Source: Pestalotiopsis fici W106-1 (lineage: Eukaryota; Ascomycota; Sordariomycetes; Amphisphaeriales; Sporocadaceae). From it: 64,000 nt of DNA. Positions 10,567 through 22,219 of the stretch are shown here, piece after piece (positions within the stretch are counted from its first letter, which is position 1; every line of letters begins with the position of its first letter). The stretch covers positions 248,001-312,000 of the forward strand of contig NW_006917102.1 of assembly GCF_000516985.1 (NCBI RefSeq). Reading direction: 5' to 3'. The notes beneath the pieces are model-generated. The model saw only the letters and a list, made by a program, of their open reading frames with translations. It had not been told where the DNA came from and made no database searches. The position numbers and the translations under genes were made by a program.

Positions 10567-11199
10567 ATGTCTGCCCCCGCCGCCAACCATATTGGCCAGC
10601 AGCAAGTGTCGCAGCCTGGTAAGTATATCTCTTTTTCTTTAATCTGCTTCATTTTCTGAAAGACATTCTCTCGTTTTCGAAAGACGTTCTCTTCCTTTCA
10701 ATTTACCTTTATATGATCTTTACGTGAATATTTTCTCAAAGGATAGTCTTGCTAACCTGTCTCTGACAGCAGAACTAAGCTCTGTGCGCCGCCCGCAGCG
10801 GCTTTACCTCAAGGTCACTGTGGCCATGAGGGTCGTGGACAGGATCCTCGATAACCATCAGTACACTGGCATTAAGGAATTCCTCGGCAATGCCGAATAC
10901 AAGGCGTTCCGCCACGAAGTCCGCGAAATCGTTCGCAAGGACTTGTCAGTTCGCCCTCACTATTTTTCTCCCATGGCTGCAACGATCCACTGGACATCCT
11001 GCTGATAGTTTTGGTTGACCGTAGCGACGCCAATATTGACAGTTGGCCAGTCCGCGTCATGCACAACTACGTGCCCGACGCACGTAATGCCATCCTCCAG
11101 GCAATGGAGGAGAATTGGCAGCTTTTTGCTGTCACCGAAGGCGACGAGTTCGTGCCGTCGGAACTCATTTACGAGCGGTTCTACGCCGGCCCCTTGTAG
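10567..11199 (+). CDS. Conserved-looking 133-aa protein of unknown function
   Basis: Three exons (10567-10618, 10770-10944, 11025-11199) join in phase to 133 codons plus stop; introns are GTAAGT...CAG and GTCAGT...TAG. The protein starts MSAPAANHIGQQQVSQP. It is soluble and mixed-charge, with no signal peptide or membrane segment. The body contains RVVDRILDNHQYTGIKEFL, then EVREIVRKDL, then a WPVRVMHNYVPDARNAIL stretch and ends FVPSELIYERFYAGPL. Clear codon structure and matching splice phases make it a real gene. I do not recognise the family. The first intron is relatively long (151 nt), common for a 5' intron of a well-expressed gene. Confidence 0.75.
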
Positions 11200-12270
11200 A
11201 CGGCAAGAAATATTGGAGTTTTTGTTCTTGGGCTGGGGGAAGCACCCATGTGGGCAGGCTCTTGGACGACGACGATGAATAAGATGAAAAAATGAATGAC
11301 AATGATAATGATAATTAGCGCCAGACACGCACATTTCTCGTCCTTCTTAATACTTTTCCCCTCTCAATTGTTTTTGGTGTGTCTTTTCTCTCCCCTTTCC
11401 TTTGCGCTTTTACCACAATTGATCTCCCTATTTTCCTCTCGCTTTTTTTTCTTCTCTGCGATATCTGACGAACCATCCGTGTTCTGCCTGCCTCGGTACT
11501 TTCCTTTCGCCTTCTTATGCCTCATTCTTCTTGAGGGTTGTACGCAAAGTCCTTGGGATGAAAGGTGTCGGTTTCAGTGAGCATGTAGGGATAATCCCCA
11601 AAGACAAAGGCTCGGAATGAATTCTTGAATCCACAGATGCAATTGTATCTTCAATGATTGCAAATGTCCAGACAGCTGCATCATGAAATCGAAAACTTAC
11701 ATCCGCAACTCGGCAGTTGAATCAAGTCGTGATACTAGGTAGTATAATGAGGCATATGGTGGTGGGGCAGAGCTGACCAACGGCCATGGTACATTTTCAA
11801 GCTCGGCACTCCCCCACCACTGCGATGGTTCTTCTAAGCATAAAGGGTACACACGTAGGAATCAAGCATGAACAGGATCATTTGGCGGAACCTTTGGGAT
11901 TGAGACTGTATCCAAGTATTCTTCAATCAAAAGTAACGTTTTCAAGGCCGTGGTATTTTAACAAAAGAATACAAAGATACCAAATTTCTCTACAGTCTGT
12001 CATCATCAAAGGCACCTCGGCGGCCCCTTGCAGGAGCATATGAAGCTTGGGCCAAAAAGGGTCAAGCTCACCACACGCAGGCACTAGCGAAAAACCCTGC
12101 GGGCTGCGCCAAATGCCAACGGCGGCGGCCAAGCTTGGGAAGACTTGAGATCTGTCCAGTGACTTTTTTGGATTCGGGTTCACTCTGTCTGTCTGTCTGC
12201 TCACATTTGTTCTCGCGGATCACCATAATCTCCACAAGGTCATTCAATTCTCATATTTGGACTACCCAAC
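11200..12270. other. Intergenic, no gene seen
   Basis: Pyrimidine-rich around 11300-11540 and otherwise unremarkable. The last 100 bp before 12271 contain a short TCTG run (tctgtctgtctgtctg). Confidence 0.6.
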
Positions 12271-13310
12271 ATGTCTGATTCGGCAAACTGGAGAGTTAGG
12301 GCCCCTGTGGACCCCGACGCCCAGCCCCGGCGCAACAACTACAACAACCGTGAGAACCGTGATGGACAACGCCCTCAGCGGAACCCTAATGTCTCCCAAG
12401 CTGAGCGCAGCCGACCCGATGACCTAAAGGTTCACCGGCCACAGCGCCAGCAGGAGGACTCCCCAGAGACGGCCGCTGCCATTACTGAGGGCCGCCGAAT
12501 CTATCTCGGCAACCTGCTCTACAGCACTACTCCTGATGATATTGAGCTTTTCCTCACAAACAATGGCTTCCCCAAGTTCGAAAAGGTCCACATCTCCATC
12601 GACCCCTTCACCGGTCGCAACCCTGGCTACTGCTTCATCGAGTTTGCTGAAAAGGAGACTGCTGATTCGGCCATGGAGAAGCTCGAGGGTCTGCCCTTGT
12701 TTGACCGTGCCGTCAAGTGCCGTCCCTGCCAGCCAAAGGGCAACGTCCGCCGTGCTGCTCAGTGGCCCCGTGAAGAGGGAAACAGCTCAAGCTACAACCG
12801 CTGGGGCACTTGGGACAAGTCGGGCTCAGCAGGCGCCTCGGCTGGCAGACTCTCGGGACTGAATGGCCCCAACGACACCATGAAGCACTACCAGGTTTCC
12901 AAGGCCCAGGAGGAGGGTCGTCAGCTCTACGTTGGTGGTCTGCCTCGAATGCTGGACCAAGCAGAGAACGAGGTGGAAATCAGGGATATCTTCAAGGACT
13001 TTGAAGTGTATGTATCAATTCACAGCCGCGCACCAAATAGTTTGGTCTCACTAACTCGAGTAATAGCGACGGAGTCAGCAAGAGAGTGAGCCCTCGCGAG
13101 GAGGGTGAGGGCCGACGCAACTTTTGCTTTGTCGACTTTAGCACTGCTGAGCAGGCACAGGCAGCCAAGCAGGCCATCCATGGCATGTCTTACAGAGATG
13201 CTCCTCTCAAGGTTTCGGAGGCAACCCCAAGAGTGGAGAGATATCCTAGACGAGATGACTGGTCGCGAAGGGAAGAGAGATCAACAAATCGCGATATTCG
13301 TTTTGAGTAA
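12271..13310 (+). CDS. RNA-binding protein with two RRM domains
   Basis: A 326-aa protein in two exons (12271-13007, 13067-13310; donor GTATGT, acceptor AATAG). The N-terminal 70 residues are Arg/Asn/Gln-rich and disordered. RRM1 spans about residues 76-155, with RNP2 IYLGNL and RNP1 NPGYCFIEF. RRM2 spans about 217-300, with RNP2 LYVGGL and RNP1 RRNFCFVDF; the intron falls inside RRM2. The C-tail is Arg-rich (RRDDWSRREER). The two intact RNP motifs per domain predict single-stranded RNA binding. It looks like a general mRNA-binding or processing factor, but no specific orthologue is recognised. Confidence 0.88.
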
Positions 13311-14855
13311 ACAGCTGGACAGGCTCTGAGGGTGCCAGGGATTGAGCATTGAATTCTTGGCATCGATAGGCATACTTGGTAGTATTAAATCCCAAGATGA
13401 CAACACTTATTCCATGGGATTGGAGTTGCGACTTGCGTTGGCGCAGTCCTCACACCACCCAAAATAAATGACAGCGTTCTTTATGGCTAAAATGAATCAT
13501 TTCCACCATGCAAACAACTGAATTTGGATACCAAGGAGAGAGTTCATGGACACTGGTCTGCTCTCAGTTGCAAAAGAGTGAATCCATATCAGCCCGATGC
13601 TAGAGCTCGACCAACAAGAAGTCCTCCTGGTTGAGCAACATCTGGTTGCTCCGTCGCAATTCCACCCAAGGCCGCAAGTGCTTGGTTGCCGTGGGCATCA
13701 CCACCACTAGCATTGTAGTCACAACCTCGCGTTTGTCCCGACGCGTTCAAAAATCCGGCCTGAACGACGCTCGATTTCCTCCACCACACTGAATGGTAGG
13801 TTTATTTAACAGACGACTGACTCCTGATTGTTCACCTCGAGACGCTCTTCCATCCAACCCATTCAAATCATTCTGCGACGCCGCTTCCATCGGTGCGCTG
13901 CGTACCAGCCATCACGTTCAATCTCAACGCCAATACCAATACGTCTCGCAAGTCTAGTAAGTCAACTTACATTTTTTAGGGTGTCTATCTATCCCATTCC
14001 TTTCTTTTCACACCCAGATGCGGCTTTGCACGGCGTGACATCCCTCCATACACAACGCCTTTATTTGTCGCAGCTCCTACTTTCACACCCACATCTCCCA
14101 GCTCTCAGGTCCTGGCTCTTCTCCCCCCATCCCACCCATCTATCAGTTGATCTTGCCTCAAGTCATTCTGCATCATCCCATATTCATCTTTCCTCCATCG
14201 CATCTCGCATTCTCCTGGTGGCTTATTGTTTACTTAAACTTTCCACCCTACCTTGGGTTCGACATACAATTGGCGCTCCCAGGCGGCGCCTCTTTGTTAT
14301 ACTTCATCTTTTACAACCGCTTTGGCAAAACCTAAACCACTCGGTACACCTTCTGCCTTCCCCTTCTTGAAGTTTTTCTTTTCTTTCAGCTGTACCAACT
14401 CTACGGGCACCCTTCTTGCGCGTTGCTCTAATCCCACCCAACAGCGATATTTGAACCAGACCTGGCTACAAGCACCTTAAGCACACAGGTGTGGCAAAAG
14501 TTCCTCGGCAACACTCAATAAAACCTTGTATCGGACGCAAAACACTTTTTCAACGTCTACAAGAAATCTCGGAGAAAGGTCATCTATCCTCCAAGGTAGC
14601 AGGCAAAGTGGCTGCCTTCCAAGTTCAAACACTATTTATACCCGAGCACCCTCAAGGTCAGTTTGGAAGTTTTTCTCTCTCAATTTTTCTTCCATCCTTA
14701 CCGCACCCTTTATAATTTGAAGTCGTCTTTCTATTTCTCCTTTTCTTCTTCAATATCATCCCGAAAAAATAGATAGAAGACTAATCAAAACACTATATAG
14801 ATAGATATCTTCCATCACCTTTTCGATTCCTTGGCTTCTTTCCAGTTGATCCAGT
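13311..14855. other. Long pyrimidine-rich leader/promoter region
   Basis: From about 13830 to 14850 the plus strand is C/T-rich with many short upstream ATGs, typical of a long fungal 5' leader feeding the gene at 14856. The open frame at 13828-14370 is compositionally a product of this bias and shows no domain. Confidence 0.5.
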
Positions 14856-16391
14856 ATGCCTGGACAACCACTTTCAAACAAATCGTCCGAGAACCACTCC
14901 AAGGACTACTTCTCTCTCTTGGGGGGCCATCAGCATCCCTCCGCCAGGCAGTCTGGCTCACGTGCTTCTATAGGATTCCTAATCAACGGATCCATCCAGC
15001 CTTACAACAACGAGCCGAGGAGCGATCCATCGCCTGTCATGGTCAGTCAGAATGACAGACAGACTACCATGCACATTCCTAGCCGCCCCTCCTCCCAGCT
15101 GCCGGATCGCTCAATTGCTAGACTTGCCGGTCTCAACGGGGTCAATCAGATCGATTCTGCTTCGCAGCCCAAGAGTTGTTCGACTCGTCTAACCTCGTCT
15201 GGGAAGTTCCCTCCTATAAACACGCACCGGGCCACCATGTCTTTTTCCTCGTTGGCGGAATCCAACGATGAAAATATGTGGGACCGGGGACATCGCCGTG
15301 AGCATAGTCATTCGACCTATGTCACCAGTGTCTTGTCACGAAGAGGGTCTGGAAGTCAAGACCATGAAAATGCTCCAGTCGGCCACAGCCATCAAGAAGG
15401 GCTTGTCCATGCTCCCAGTCATGAACTTCCTGGGCTTTATCCTGACCGCAACACTGGCCGCCTTCGACTGACAGAAGTCGAGGAACAGTTTCGTGGGCTG
15501 CAAATAAAAAGTCCAGCAGATCCATCGAGCAATTGTCGGCGTTTCGTAATACCAAATCCTGGCTTTCCCGGCTCGAACAAGACTTCCTCTCTGAGGCCAC
15601 TTGCGGTGGATTTCATCCCGATGAGCCGTCCTCCAGCCATGAAGCTCGCGCAAGGATCGTCTTCGGCCAGCCACTTCCAGCCCCCTGCTGAGATGAATCG
15701 CCCGACCTTCTACAACTCGACCAACTACAAGGGCAATCCAAGGCTGCCAGGTAACCAGTCGGCAGACATCCCGGAAGCAAAGTCTTGTGCTCTGTGGATT
15801 ACAAATCTCAATCTGCAGCCCGAGCTTGAATACAAGCAGCTTCTCAGTGCCATTCACGATTGCGGCAAAGTTTATGCCTGCTACGTAAATCCTCCCGATC
15901 CCCAGTCAGGCCATTCCAGCTATGCCGCAAAGCTGGTCTTCTTCGATGCGCGCGGTGCCAGGGAGCTCCACTCCCGCGCAGCCAGGGGCGAGTTCGTGGT
16001 CAACGAATATGTTCCCGTGGTCCGTTACAACCGCATCCGCACCGCAAGCCAGCCTCAAGGTCCGGAGTGCCGTGTGCTTCACATCGAGGGTCCATCCGAT
16101 ATCATCTCGCAAAAGGATCTGGACTGGCTCTTTACGGGAAATTTTCAATTCGAGGTTGAGAACGTCAGAGTCTTGAACGAGGAGCATGGCCGCCGACGAC
16201 TGGAGTGGCGCTTTGGTTCCTACCGCTGTCAGGCCGCATCGGCCAAGAAGCTTATTGAGGAGCGCCGTCGTTCAGCGCGATTGGACCCGGAGTCGCCTCT
16301 GGGCAACTGGGCACAGGTCTATGTGTACTACGGCGTCGATCCTTGCGCCCCAGACATGAGGTCCGACAAGCCGTCCCTCTCCTTCGACTAA
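14856..16391 (+). CDS. 511-aa protein with C-terminal RRM-like domain, unknown function
   Basis: A single exon starting at ATG 14856 (MPGQPLSNKSSENHSKDYFS). The first 300 residues are low-complexity, Ser/Pro/His-rich and probably disordered. Residues about 305-395 resemble a divergent RRM: CALWITNLNLQ (an RNP2-like start), GKVYACYVNPP, then AAKLVFFDARGARELHSRA. A second basic segment follows (RRRLEWRFGSYRCQAASAKK). The RNP1 aromatic positions are weak, so RNA binding is an inference. The exceptionally long leader upstream suggests translational or post-transcriptional control. I know of no named orthologue. Confidence 0.8.
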   Translation: MPGQPLSNKSSENHSKDYFSLLGGHQHPSARQSGSRASIGFLINGSIQPYNNEPRSDPSPVMVSQNDRQTTMHIPSRPSSQLPDRSIARLAGLNGVNQIDSASQPKSCSTRLTSSGKFPPINTHRATMSFSSLAESNDENMWDRGHRREHSHSTYVTSVLSRRGSGSQDHENAPVGHSHQEGLVHAPSHELPGLYPDRNTGRLRLTEVEEQFRGLQIKSPADPSSNCRRFVIPNPGFPGSNKTSSLRPLAVDFIPMSRPPAMKLAQGSSSASHFQPPAEMNRPTFYNSTNYKGNPRLPGNQSADIPEAKSCALWITNLNLQPELEYKQLLSAIHDCGKVYACYVNPPDPQSGHSSYAAKLVFFDARGARELHSRAARGEFVVNEYVPVVRYNRIRTASQPQGPECRVLHIEGPSDIISQKDLDWLFTGNFQFEVENVRVLNEEHGRRRLEWRFGSYRCQAASAKKLIEERRRSARLDPESPLGNWAQVYVYYGVDPCAPDMRSDKPSLSFD

Positions 16392-18253
16392 GGAGGGATC
16401 TTTGGCATGGTATCTTCGGGAGCACTTTTTTGGAGTCGACGAGAAAGTATTCTGCATTTGTTCATTTTGTTGATTTGGTTCTTCTCTGTTACTATTTTGC
16501 TTTTGGTTGTGAGTCCCCCAATCATTTGCTTCATACATTCATGGTTTGGGTTTACTGACTTCACACTAGAATGGTCGTTATTGTACATGCTTTGAGTCCT
16601 TCATCAAAGGATTAGTATATTTATTGGTCTCCAGTCTGTATAAGCGAGTACCATAAAGGGATCATCAAGAAGGGAAGGGATGAAGCGCTCCTGAGAATGG
16701 TGTATGGTTTGAGAATTTGGTCCAGGGTGATTGTAATATCGCCACTGAGATGCCGCAGATATGTCGCAGAGATGTAACGGCATATTTCGAGGGATGAGGT
16801 GACAGGGTAGCATCAAGAACACGGCGTTTGGCAGGTATTTGTACATTGCTTTTATAGCAAATTGATTTTGATTTAGGAACACATGTCACCAGAGATCAGT
16901 GAAATGTGCAAAGCAGAAGTAGGCCCTGTTAGGGTGTACGCAAACTCGATATGATCGACGTGATTGTGAATTGGTGAATGTGTCATAGAATATTAGAGGT
17001 ATGAAAGAGTCACGTTGTAGCAAGAGCTATTGACCTGACGAATACAGTGTAATAAATGTCTGGCAATAATAGTGGTTGGGGAGTACTTGGGCAATATTAA
17101 AGAGATACAAATAACATCAATTAACATGGTCTCTTGGCATGACCGGCACCGTCCAAACCAGTAGCTACCACGCCTTGCTTTGGGATCACCATGCCAATCC
17201 CCCTCCATAACATCTCTGCGCGGAAGGTTCCTAGCATCTTCCGATGCTTAGACACCAAATGTACCATAATTGTTTGCACCTTGGAGCAACCCGCGTATGA
17301 AATTCTCACGTCGCCTTCGCTTTCGAGTATCTTGGTGCATAAATCGCATCGACAAATTGGGCAATGCCATTTTTTGCCATTCGTAAGTGTGTCTCTGTTT
17401 GGTGGATACTCGCTTGGTAAGTCAAGTGGACAATGTTAAGCGATTTTTTTTTTTGGGATTGTTTTCAAGCAAGAATTCCTTCGAAATAAATACAATAAAG
17501 AGAATGAAGATTGTCAAGTTCTTCAATGGATGACAGAGAGACAGAGAGAGGGAGGGAGAAACAAGTTCTGGGCAAAGTCCACCCATGCCACATTGTTCTT
17601 TTCATCGGGACTTATATCACACACATGCAGACAGGATATCATGAGATGAAAGCCCAGCCGAGTCGATATGGAGTTATGAACATCTGAAACCTGTACTACA
17701 AATAGTCTGGTGACTCTGGTCGTCATGATCGAACCTTGACAAAAAAAAAAAAAAAAAAAAAAAAAAAGGGACCGCTGGAGTACATGCACACCTCCTCGAC
17801 GCTTACATAGATTTGGATTTCATTTATTTTCTCAAAAGAAATATGTCTGTCAAAATTGATATGCCACAATTTGGTTGCAACTGCCGTGTATACTCTAGGG
17901 TCTGGATGCTCTGGCGGCACTGCCTGGGATGACAGAAGGTTAATGTATAGATAGTGGGTCCCTTATCGATTGGCCCGCTCAGTGCCCATGTACGTACACT
18001 TACAGCTTAGCGCACAGGCCAACGAACCAGCTGTAGGCAGCCTGAGCTTTCGTCGCCTTACTGGGGGGCCAATCCACCGGTGGCAGCTCCATCATCACCC
18101 GTCACAAGCTCAACGTCAATACCAACCCAAACATTCACTTTCCCAAGCTCTTACCAACAGTCGCCCTTTTCAGCCTCGGACATTGAAACTCTCTGGGGAC
18201 GTCATTGAACATCAAAGCGATCAGTACCGTCGACATTAATCACATCATCCACC
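16392..18253. other. Intergenic, with a 27-nt poly(A) tract and Rpn5 promoter
   Basis: No gene was found. A 27-nt A run lies at 17741-17767. Near the 3' end, at 18079-18086, GGTGGCAG beside a CCAAT-like segment resembles the yeast proteasome element GGTGGCAAA. It sits about 170 bp before the Rpn5 ATG. The resemblance is partial and its function here is unknown. Confidence 0.45.
17741..17767 (+). repeat. 27-nt poly(A) tract
   Basis: Uninterrupted A run; others lie at 2327-2345 (T, 19), 8604-8620 (T, 17), 34239-34252 (A, 14) and 36634-36655 (A, 22). No flanking target-site duplication recognised. Confidence 0.9.
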
Positions 18254-19920
18254 ATGGCGGACGCAGCTTTGAAGCCCGAGAAGGACTTCTCCAAAGAGGC
18301 TGACAAACAGATCCCCGAGGCTGAGAAGCTGGCCAAGGTATGCTTCCCATTGCAGCCTACCGCTGTCGCCATAATCGAAACAGTACTGACCCTAGTTTCA
18401 GAATGACCTCAACGCCGCTGTTGAGAAACTCACAGTACTGGAGAAGCAGACCCGACAGGTAAGCGCCAGCTCGCCCTGACTCCGCCACTGCCCGTCCAGG
18501 AGACTGATTCTCATCTTTACAGGCATCGGATCTCGCATCGACATCTCGAGTACTCATCGCAATATGCACACTATGCAAGGATGCCGGGAACTGGAGTCTG
18601 CTGAACGATCAAATCCTGATCCTCTCAAAGAAGCACAGTCAGCTCAAGCAAGCAGTCACCAAAATGGTCCAGACCGTCATGACCTTCCTTGACGACACCC
18701 CCAACCTCGAGATCAAGCTTTCCGTTATCGAGACCCTAAGAACAGTTACTGAAGGCAAGATCTTTGTCGAGGTGGAGCGCGCTCGCGTGACCAAGATTCT
18801 CTCCGATATCAAGAAGCAACAAGGCGATCTCAAGGCCGCCGCAGACATTCTCTGCGAACTTCAGGTCGAGACCTTTGGATCAATGGACAGACGAGAGAAG
18901 ACTGAATTCATCCTCGCACAAGTGGCTCTCTGCATCGAGAACGACGACTGGACGCAGGCTGGCATTCTCAGCCGCAAGATCAGCACCAGATTCCTCGCCA
19001 GAAAACCCAAGAAGACCCCGGAGCAACTGGAGAAGGAGAAGAAGGCACGAGAGGAGAAGCTGAAGCGTGGTGAGGAGGTGCCTGAAGAGAAGGAGGATGA
19101 CACGACCGATCTCAAGCTTCGCTACTACGAACAGCAAATCATCCTGGCCAAGCACGACGGCAAGTATCTCGACGTTTGCAAGCACTACAGACAGGTCTTG
19201 GACACTGAGGCGGTAGAGGAGGACCCCAAGAAGCTACTTCCTGTAAGTCTGACATTGCGCGCTCTACCAAGAACTCCAATTGACATTGCATCGCAGACCC
19301 TCCAAAGAATCATCTACTTTGTTATCCTCGCTCCTCACGATAATGAGCAGCACGATCTGTTGCAACGTATCTGCCGCGACCCCCGCAACGAGAAGATTGA
19401 CGACGACAACAAGCTATTGAAGCACTTTACTGTACACGAGCTTATGCGCTGGCCCGAAATTGCCAAGCTCTACGGCCCTCACTTGTGCTCAACCGACATC
19501 TTTGACAACAAGCCGGGTTCAGGCAATGATAAGGCACACGAGCGATGGCAAGATTTGCGAAAGCGCGTCATTGAGCACAATGTCCGGGTCATTGCCAAGT
19601 ACTATACCCGCATCGGTATGAAGCGCCTTACACAACTGCTGGATTTGACGGCAGAGGAGACGGAGAAGTACATCTCTGAGCTCGTCTGCTCAAAGACCAT
19701 TTACGCACGTATCGACCGACCGGCTCAATTGGTCACTTTTGCCAAGCCCCGCGATGTGGATGACGTCTTGAATGAATGGAGCCACAATATGAAGGACCTG
19801 CTCGGACTTTTGGAGCGTGTTGATCATCTCATTACAAAGGAGGAGATGATGGCGCGGATCCAGCCCGGCGCCCAAGGCAAGGGTAGCAAAGACAAGAAGA
19901 GCAAGAAGATCAAGGCATAA
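18254..19920 (+). CDS. RPN5: 26S proteasome regulatory subunit Rpn5 (PSMD12)
   Basis: Non-ATPase PCI-domain subunit of the proteasome lid. Exons are 18254-18337, 18402-18458, 18523-19242 and 19297-19920, giving 494 aa. Diagnostic stretches include RVLIAICTLCKDAGNWSLLN, VMTFLDDTPNLEIKLSVIET, LLKHFTVHELMRW and YYTRIGMKRLTQLLDLTAEE; the last is the PCI winged-helix region. A fungal charged insertion (KKTPEQLEKEKKAREEKLK) sits in the middle. The third intron (19243-19296, GTAAGT...CAG) is 54 nt and stop-free, so retention would insert 18 residues without a frameshift. The tail is Lys-rich. Length is slightly above yeast and human Rpn5, mostly from the insertion. Confidence 0.95.
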
Positions 19921-20481
19921 TTCAGGCTGCTTGTCACCCAGCGACCCAGGCATTAGGGAGTAATCACGAATGGGAAATGGGTATAATGATGGCGATTTGC
20001 AAGTCTGCTCATTGATTGCAGCGTGTATATTACCAGTAGATCATGGGACAAACACCCATGCCATAGAACTGGATTGCATCATCGTGAACCCTACGTTTTT
20101 CCAAGTGTTTCCACCGCAGATGACTTGAAAATCTGAAGCTCTTCCTCGGCGAGTATCCTGCGAAACCTACTGTAGTTTCAACGTGGAATTGTATCAATGT
20201 TCTGATTCATGGTTGTATTGATAATCAATCCACCTCCGGCGCCGATGACTGGTGGAGCCGGTATTCAAGACCTTTACGAATCGGGCTCGCCGGGGAAATC
20301 GCCTCACGGCCGAATCTGGGGCTGTTTGGAACAGAATAATCCAACATTACTCATCTCACATGATTACAATTTCTCCTTCTTCATGTTACTCTTTCAAAGC
20401 ACATTTCGTCGCTCATTTTCATCGTCCCATTCACTTATTCGCTTCAGATTCCCTTCAGCGCTGAATTACTGCACTAGCCAG
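19921..20481. other. Intergenic; possible N-terminal extension of the next gene
   Basis: From 20383 the frame of the downstream hydrolase is open with its own ATG; see that entry. Otherwise nothing was recognised. Confidence 0.5.
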
Positions 20482-21547
20482 ATGTCGGCCCCTGTTCAGA
20501 ATGGCAGCGCGAAAGGCGCAGCCAAGCCAACGGACAAGAAGGAACTCAAGATCTTGATGCTTCACGGTAAGATAAGTACTCAACGCAAAACTCAGGGATG
20601 ATATAACTGCACGTGACATTTCACATTTCAAGTTTATCATTACTTGCGCAGTCTTTTATCGTAATCATTTAATCCTCTCGTTCCAACACTAGGCCCCATC
20701 TCGCGAACTGATTACCAAGCTGCTACGAAATAGAATGGTACACTCTTGAATTGCTAACTCTCATGTGCTAGGTTACACACAATCTGGCCCCCTGTTCCGC
20801 AACAAGACGGGAGCCCTAAACAAACTTCTGACCAAGGCGCTGGGCCCGGGTTCTCTCAACTTGCAGCCTAAACTCATCTACCCCACGGGCCCGCATCGCC
20901 TCAAGCCGTCTGATATCCCGGGCTACCAGCCGCCCGAGGGCAAGTCCCTCGAGGACATGGACGAGGAGCAGACGGACAACTGGGGCTGGTTCCGCCGCGA
21001 TGAGGCCACGGGGTCGTACCGCGGGTTCGACGACGGCATGCACCGCGTCGCCGAGACCATCAAGGAAAATGGCGGCGTCGACGGCGTCATTGGTTTCTCC
21101 CAGGGCGGCGCCATGGCCGCGCTCGTGGCCGCGGCCCTCGAGGCAGAGGCGCGACCTATTCCGCAGGCTCTGGCGGCCGAGGACTCGTGGGCCACCAAAC
21201 TGCGCGAGGCCAACGGCGGCCAGGCTCTGCGTTTTGCCGTTGTCTACTCGGGCTTTGTGGCCCGTGACGAGGACCTCGAGTGGATGTACGAGGGTGGCGG
21301 ATCCGGTGCCGAGGCTGGCATTCAGACCCCCACGCTGCACTTTATCGGCGGCCTCGACACCGTAGTGGACGAGGACCGGAGCCGTGGTCTTGCCGAAAAG
21401 TGTCGGCAAGATCGGACAAGAGTCATTGTGCATCCCGGCGGTCACTACGTGCCTGTCTCCAAAGAGTGGACGGCGGCGCTGGTCATGTGGCTGCGAGAGG
21501 TTCTTCAGGAGCAGACCAAGAGCACTACTGATACGGAGAAGTTGTAG
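20482..21547 (+). CDS. FSH1-family serine hydrolase
   Basis: Alpha/beta hydrolase of the FSH1 (family of serine hydrolases, LovG-like) group. Exons 20482-20566 and 20772-21547 give 286 aa. The chain opens with LHGYTQSG, the usual HG block. It has the nucleophile elbow GFSQGG (Ser about 138), an Asp in FIGGLDTVVD and the catalytic His in HPGGHYVP. An upstream in-frame ATG at 20383 would add 33 residues (MLLFQSTFRRSFSSSHSLIR and on) that look like a mitochondrial presequence: Arg/Ser-rich and free of acidic residues. Codon use is strongly GC-biased at third positions, which creates a long antisense shadow frame. Substrate is probably a short acyl or peptide ester. Confidence 0.92.
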
Positions 21548-22219
21548 AATAGGCAGATCATGAATGGTGCCAAAAGGCATGTCTTGGACTGTCACGAAGA
21601 TTCTTGATAGCTAGATTACCATCGCGCGCTGCAGAGTCGTTGCCTACGGAAAGAGCTGCCAGGTCACAATATGACATATAGATATAGACGTTAGTAGACT
21701 CGATAGGCATTTACCTCGAGGAATCAACCAAGCCGATTCTCAAGAACGTCATGCCAGCATTACACCAATATATCATTGCCTCGATAGATTTTGTGAACCT
21801 AAATTAGTTTCACCCATTGGTTGGTTTTGTAATCGTCGTTCCTAGGCTGACTTGATCTAAGTCATAGTGACCTGAAAGACATGAAAGCCGTATCCTGGAA
21901 AAGCATTTCGTGTCCGGCAGTCCGAGTCAATTAGAGAGAAAGGCCCGATGGAAGAGTATTCATTCATAGCCCATGCGCACGTCAAGTCATCAGATCGCCC
22001 AACGAGCGGTCGGCTATAGAGCCTGCAGGTTGGCTGAACGAGGTAGTATGTCGAGTATGCTTGCAATCCTCAATTCAATAGACTGCCTCTATGGTACAGA
22101 TCGGCCTCGGTATGGCGTCGGGATCTCATCTCTCTATGATGCATGCTCTTGTCGCAAATGCCTTCTCATCGTCCAGCACAATCCCCCATCGTGGTTTTTT
22201 GTCTTCCCAAGAGAGATAT
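21548..22219. other. Intergenic between convergent genes, nothing recognised
   Basis: This is the shared 3' region of the FSH1-type gene and the ATP synthase subunit J gene. No repeat or RNA gene was seen. Confidence 0.6.

Noticed and set aside
13828..14370. 180-codon frame in the pyrimidine-rich leader
   Set aside because: Composition explains the lack of stops; low-complexity translation.
15336..15857. 173-codon frame antisense to the 511-aa gene
   Set aside because: Shadow frame without domain or splice support.
20816..21595. 259-codon frame antisense to the FSH1-type gene
   Set aside because: Produced by strong GC bias at third positions of the real gene; no domain.
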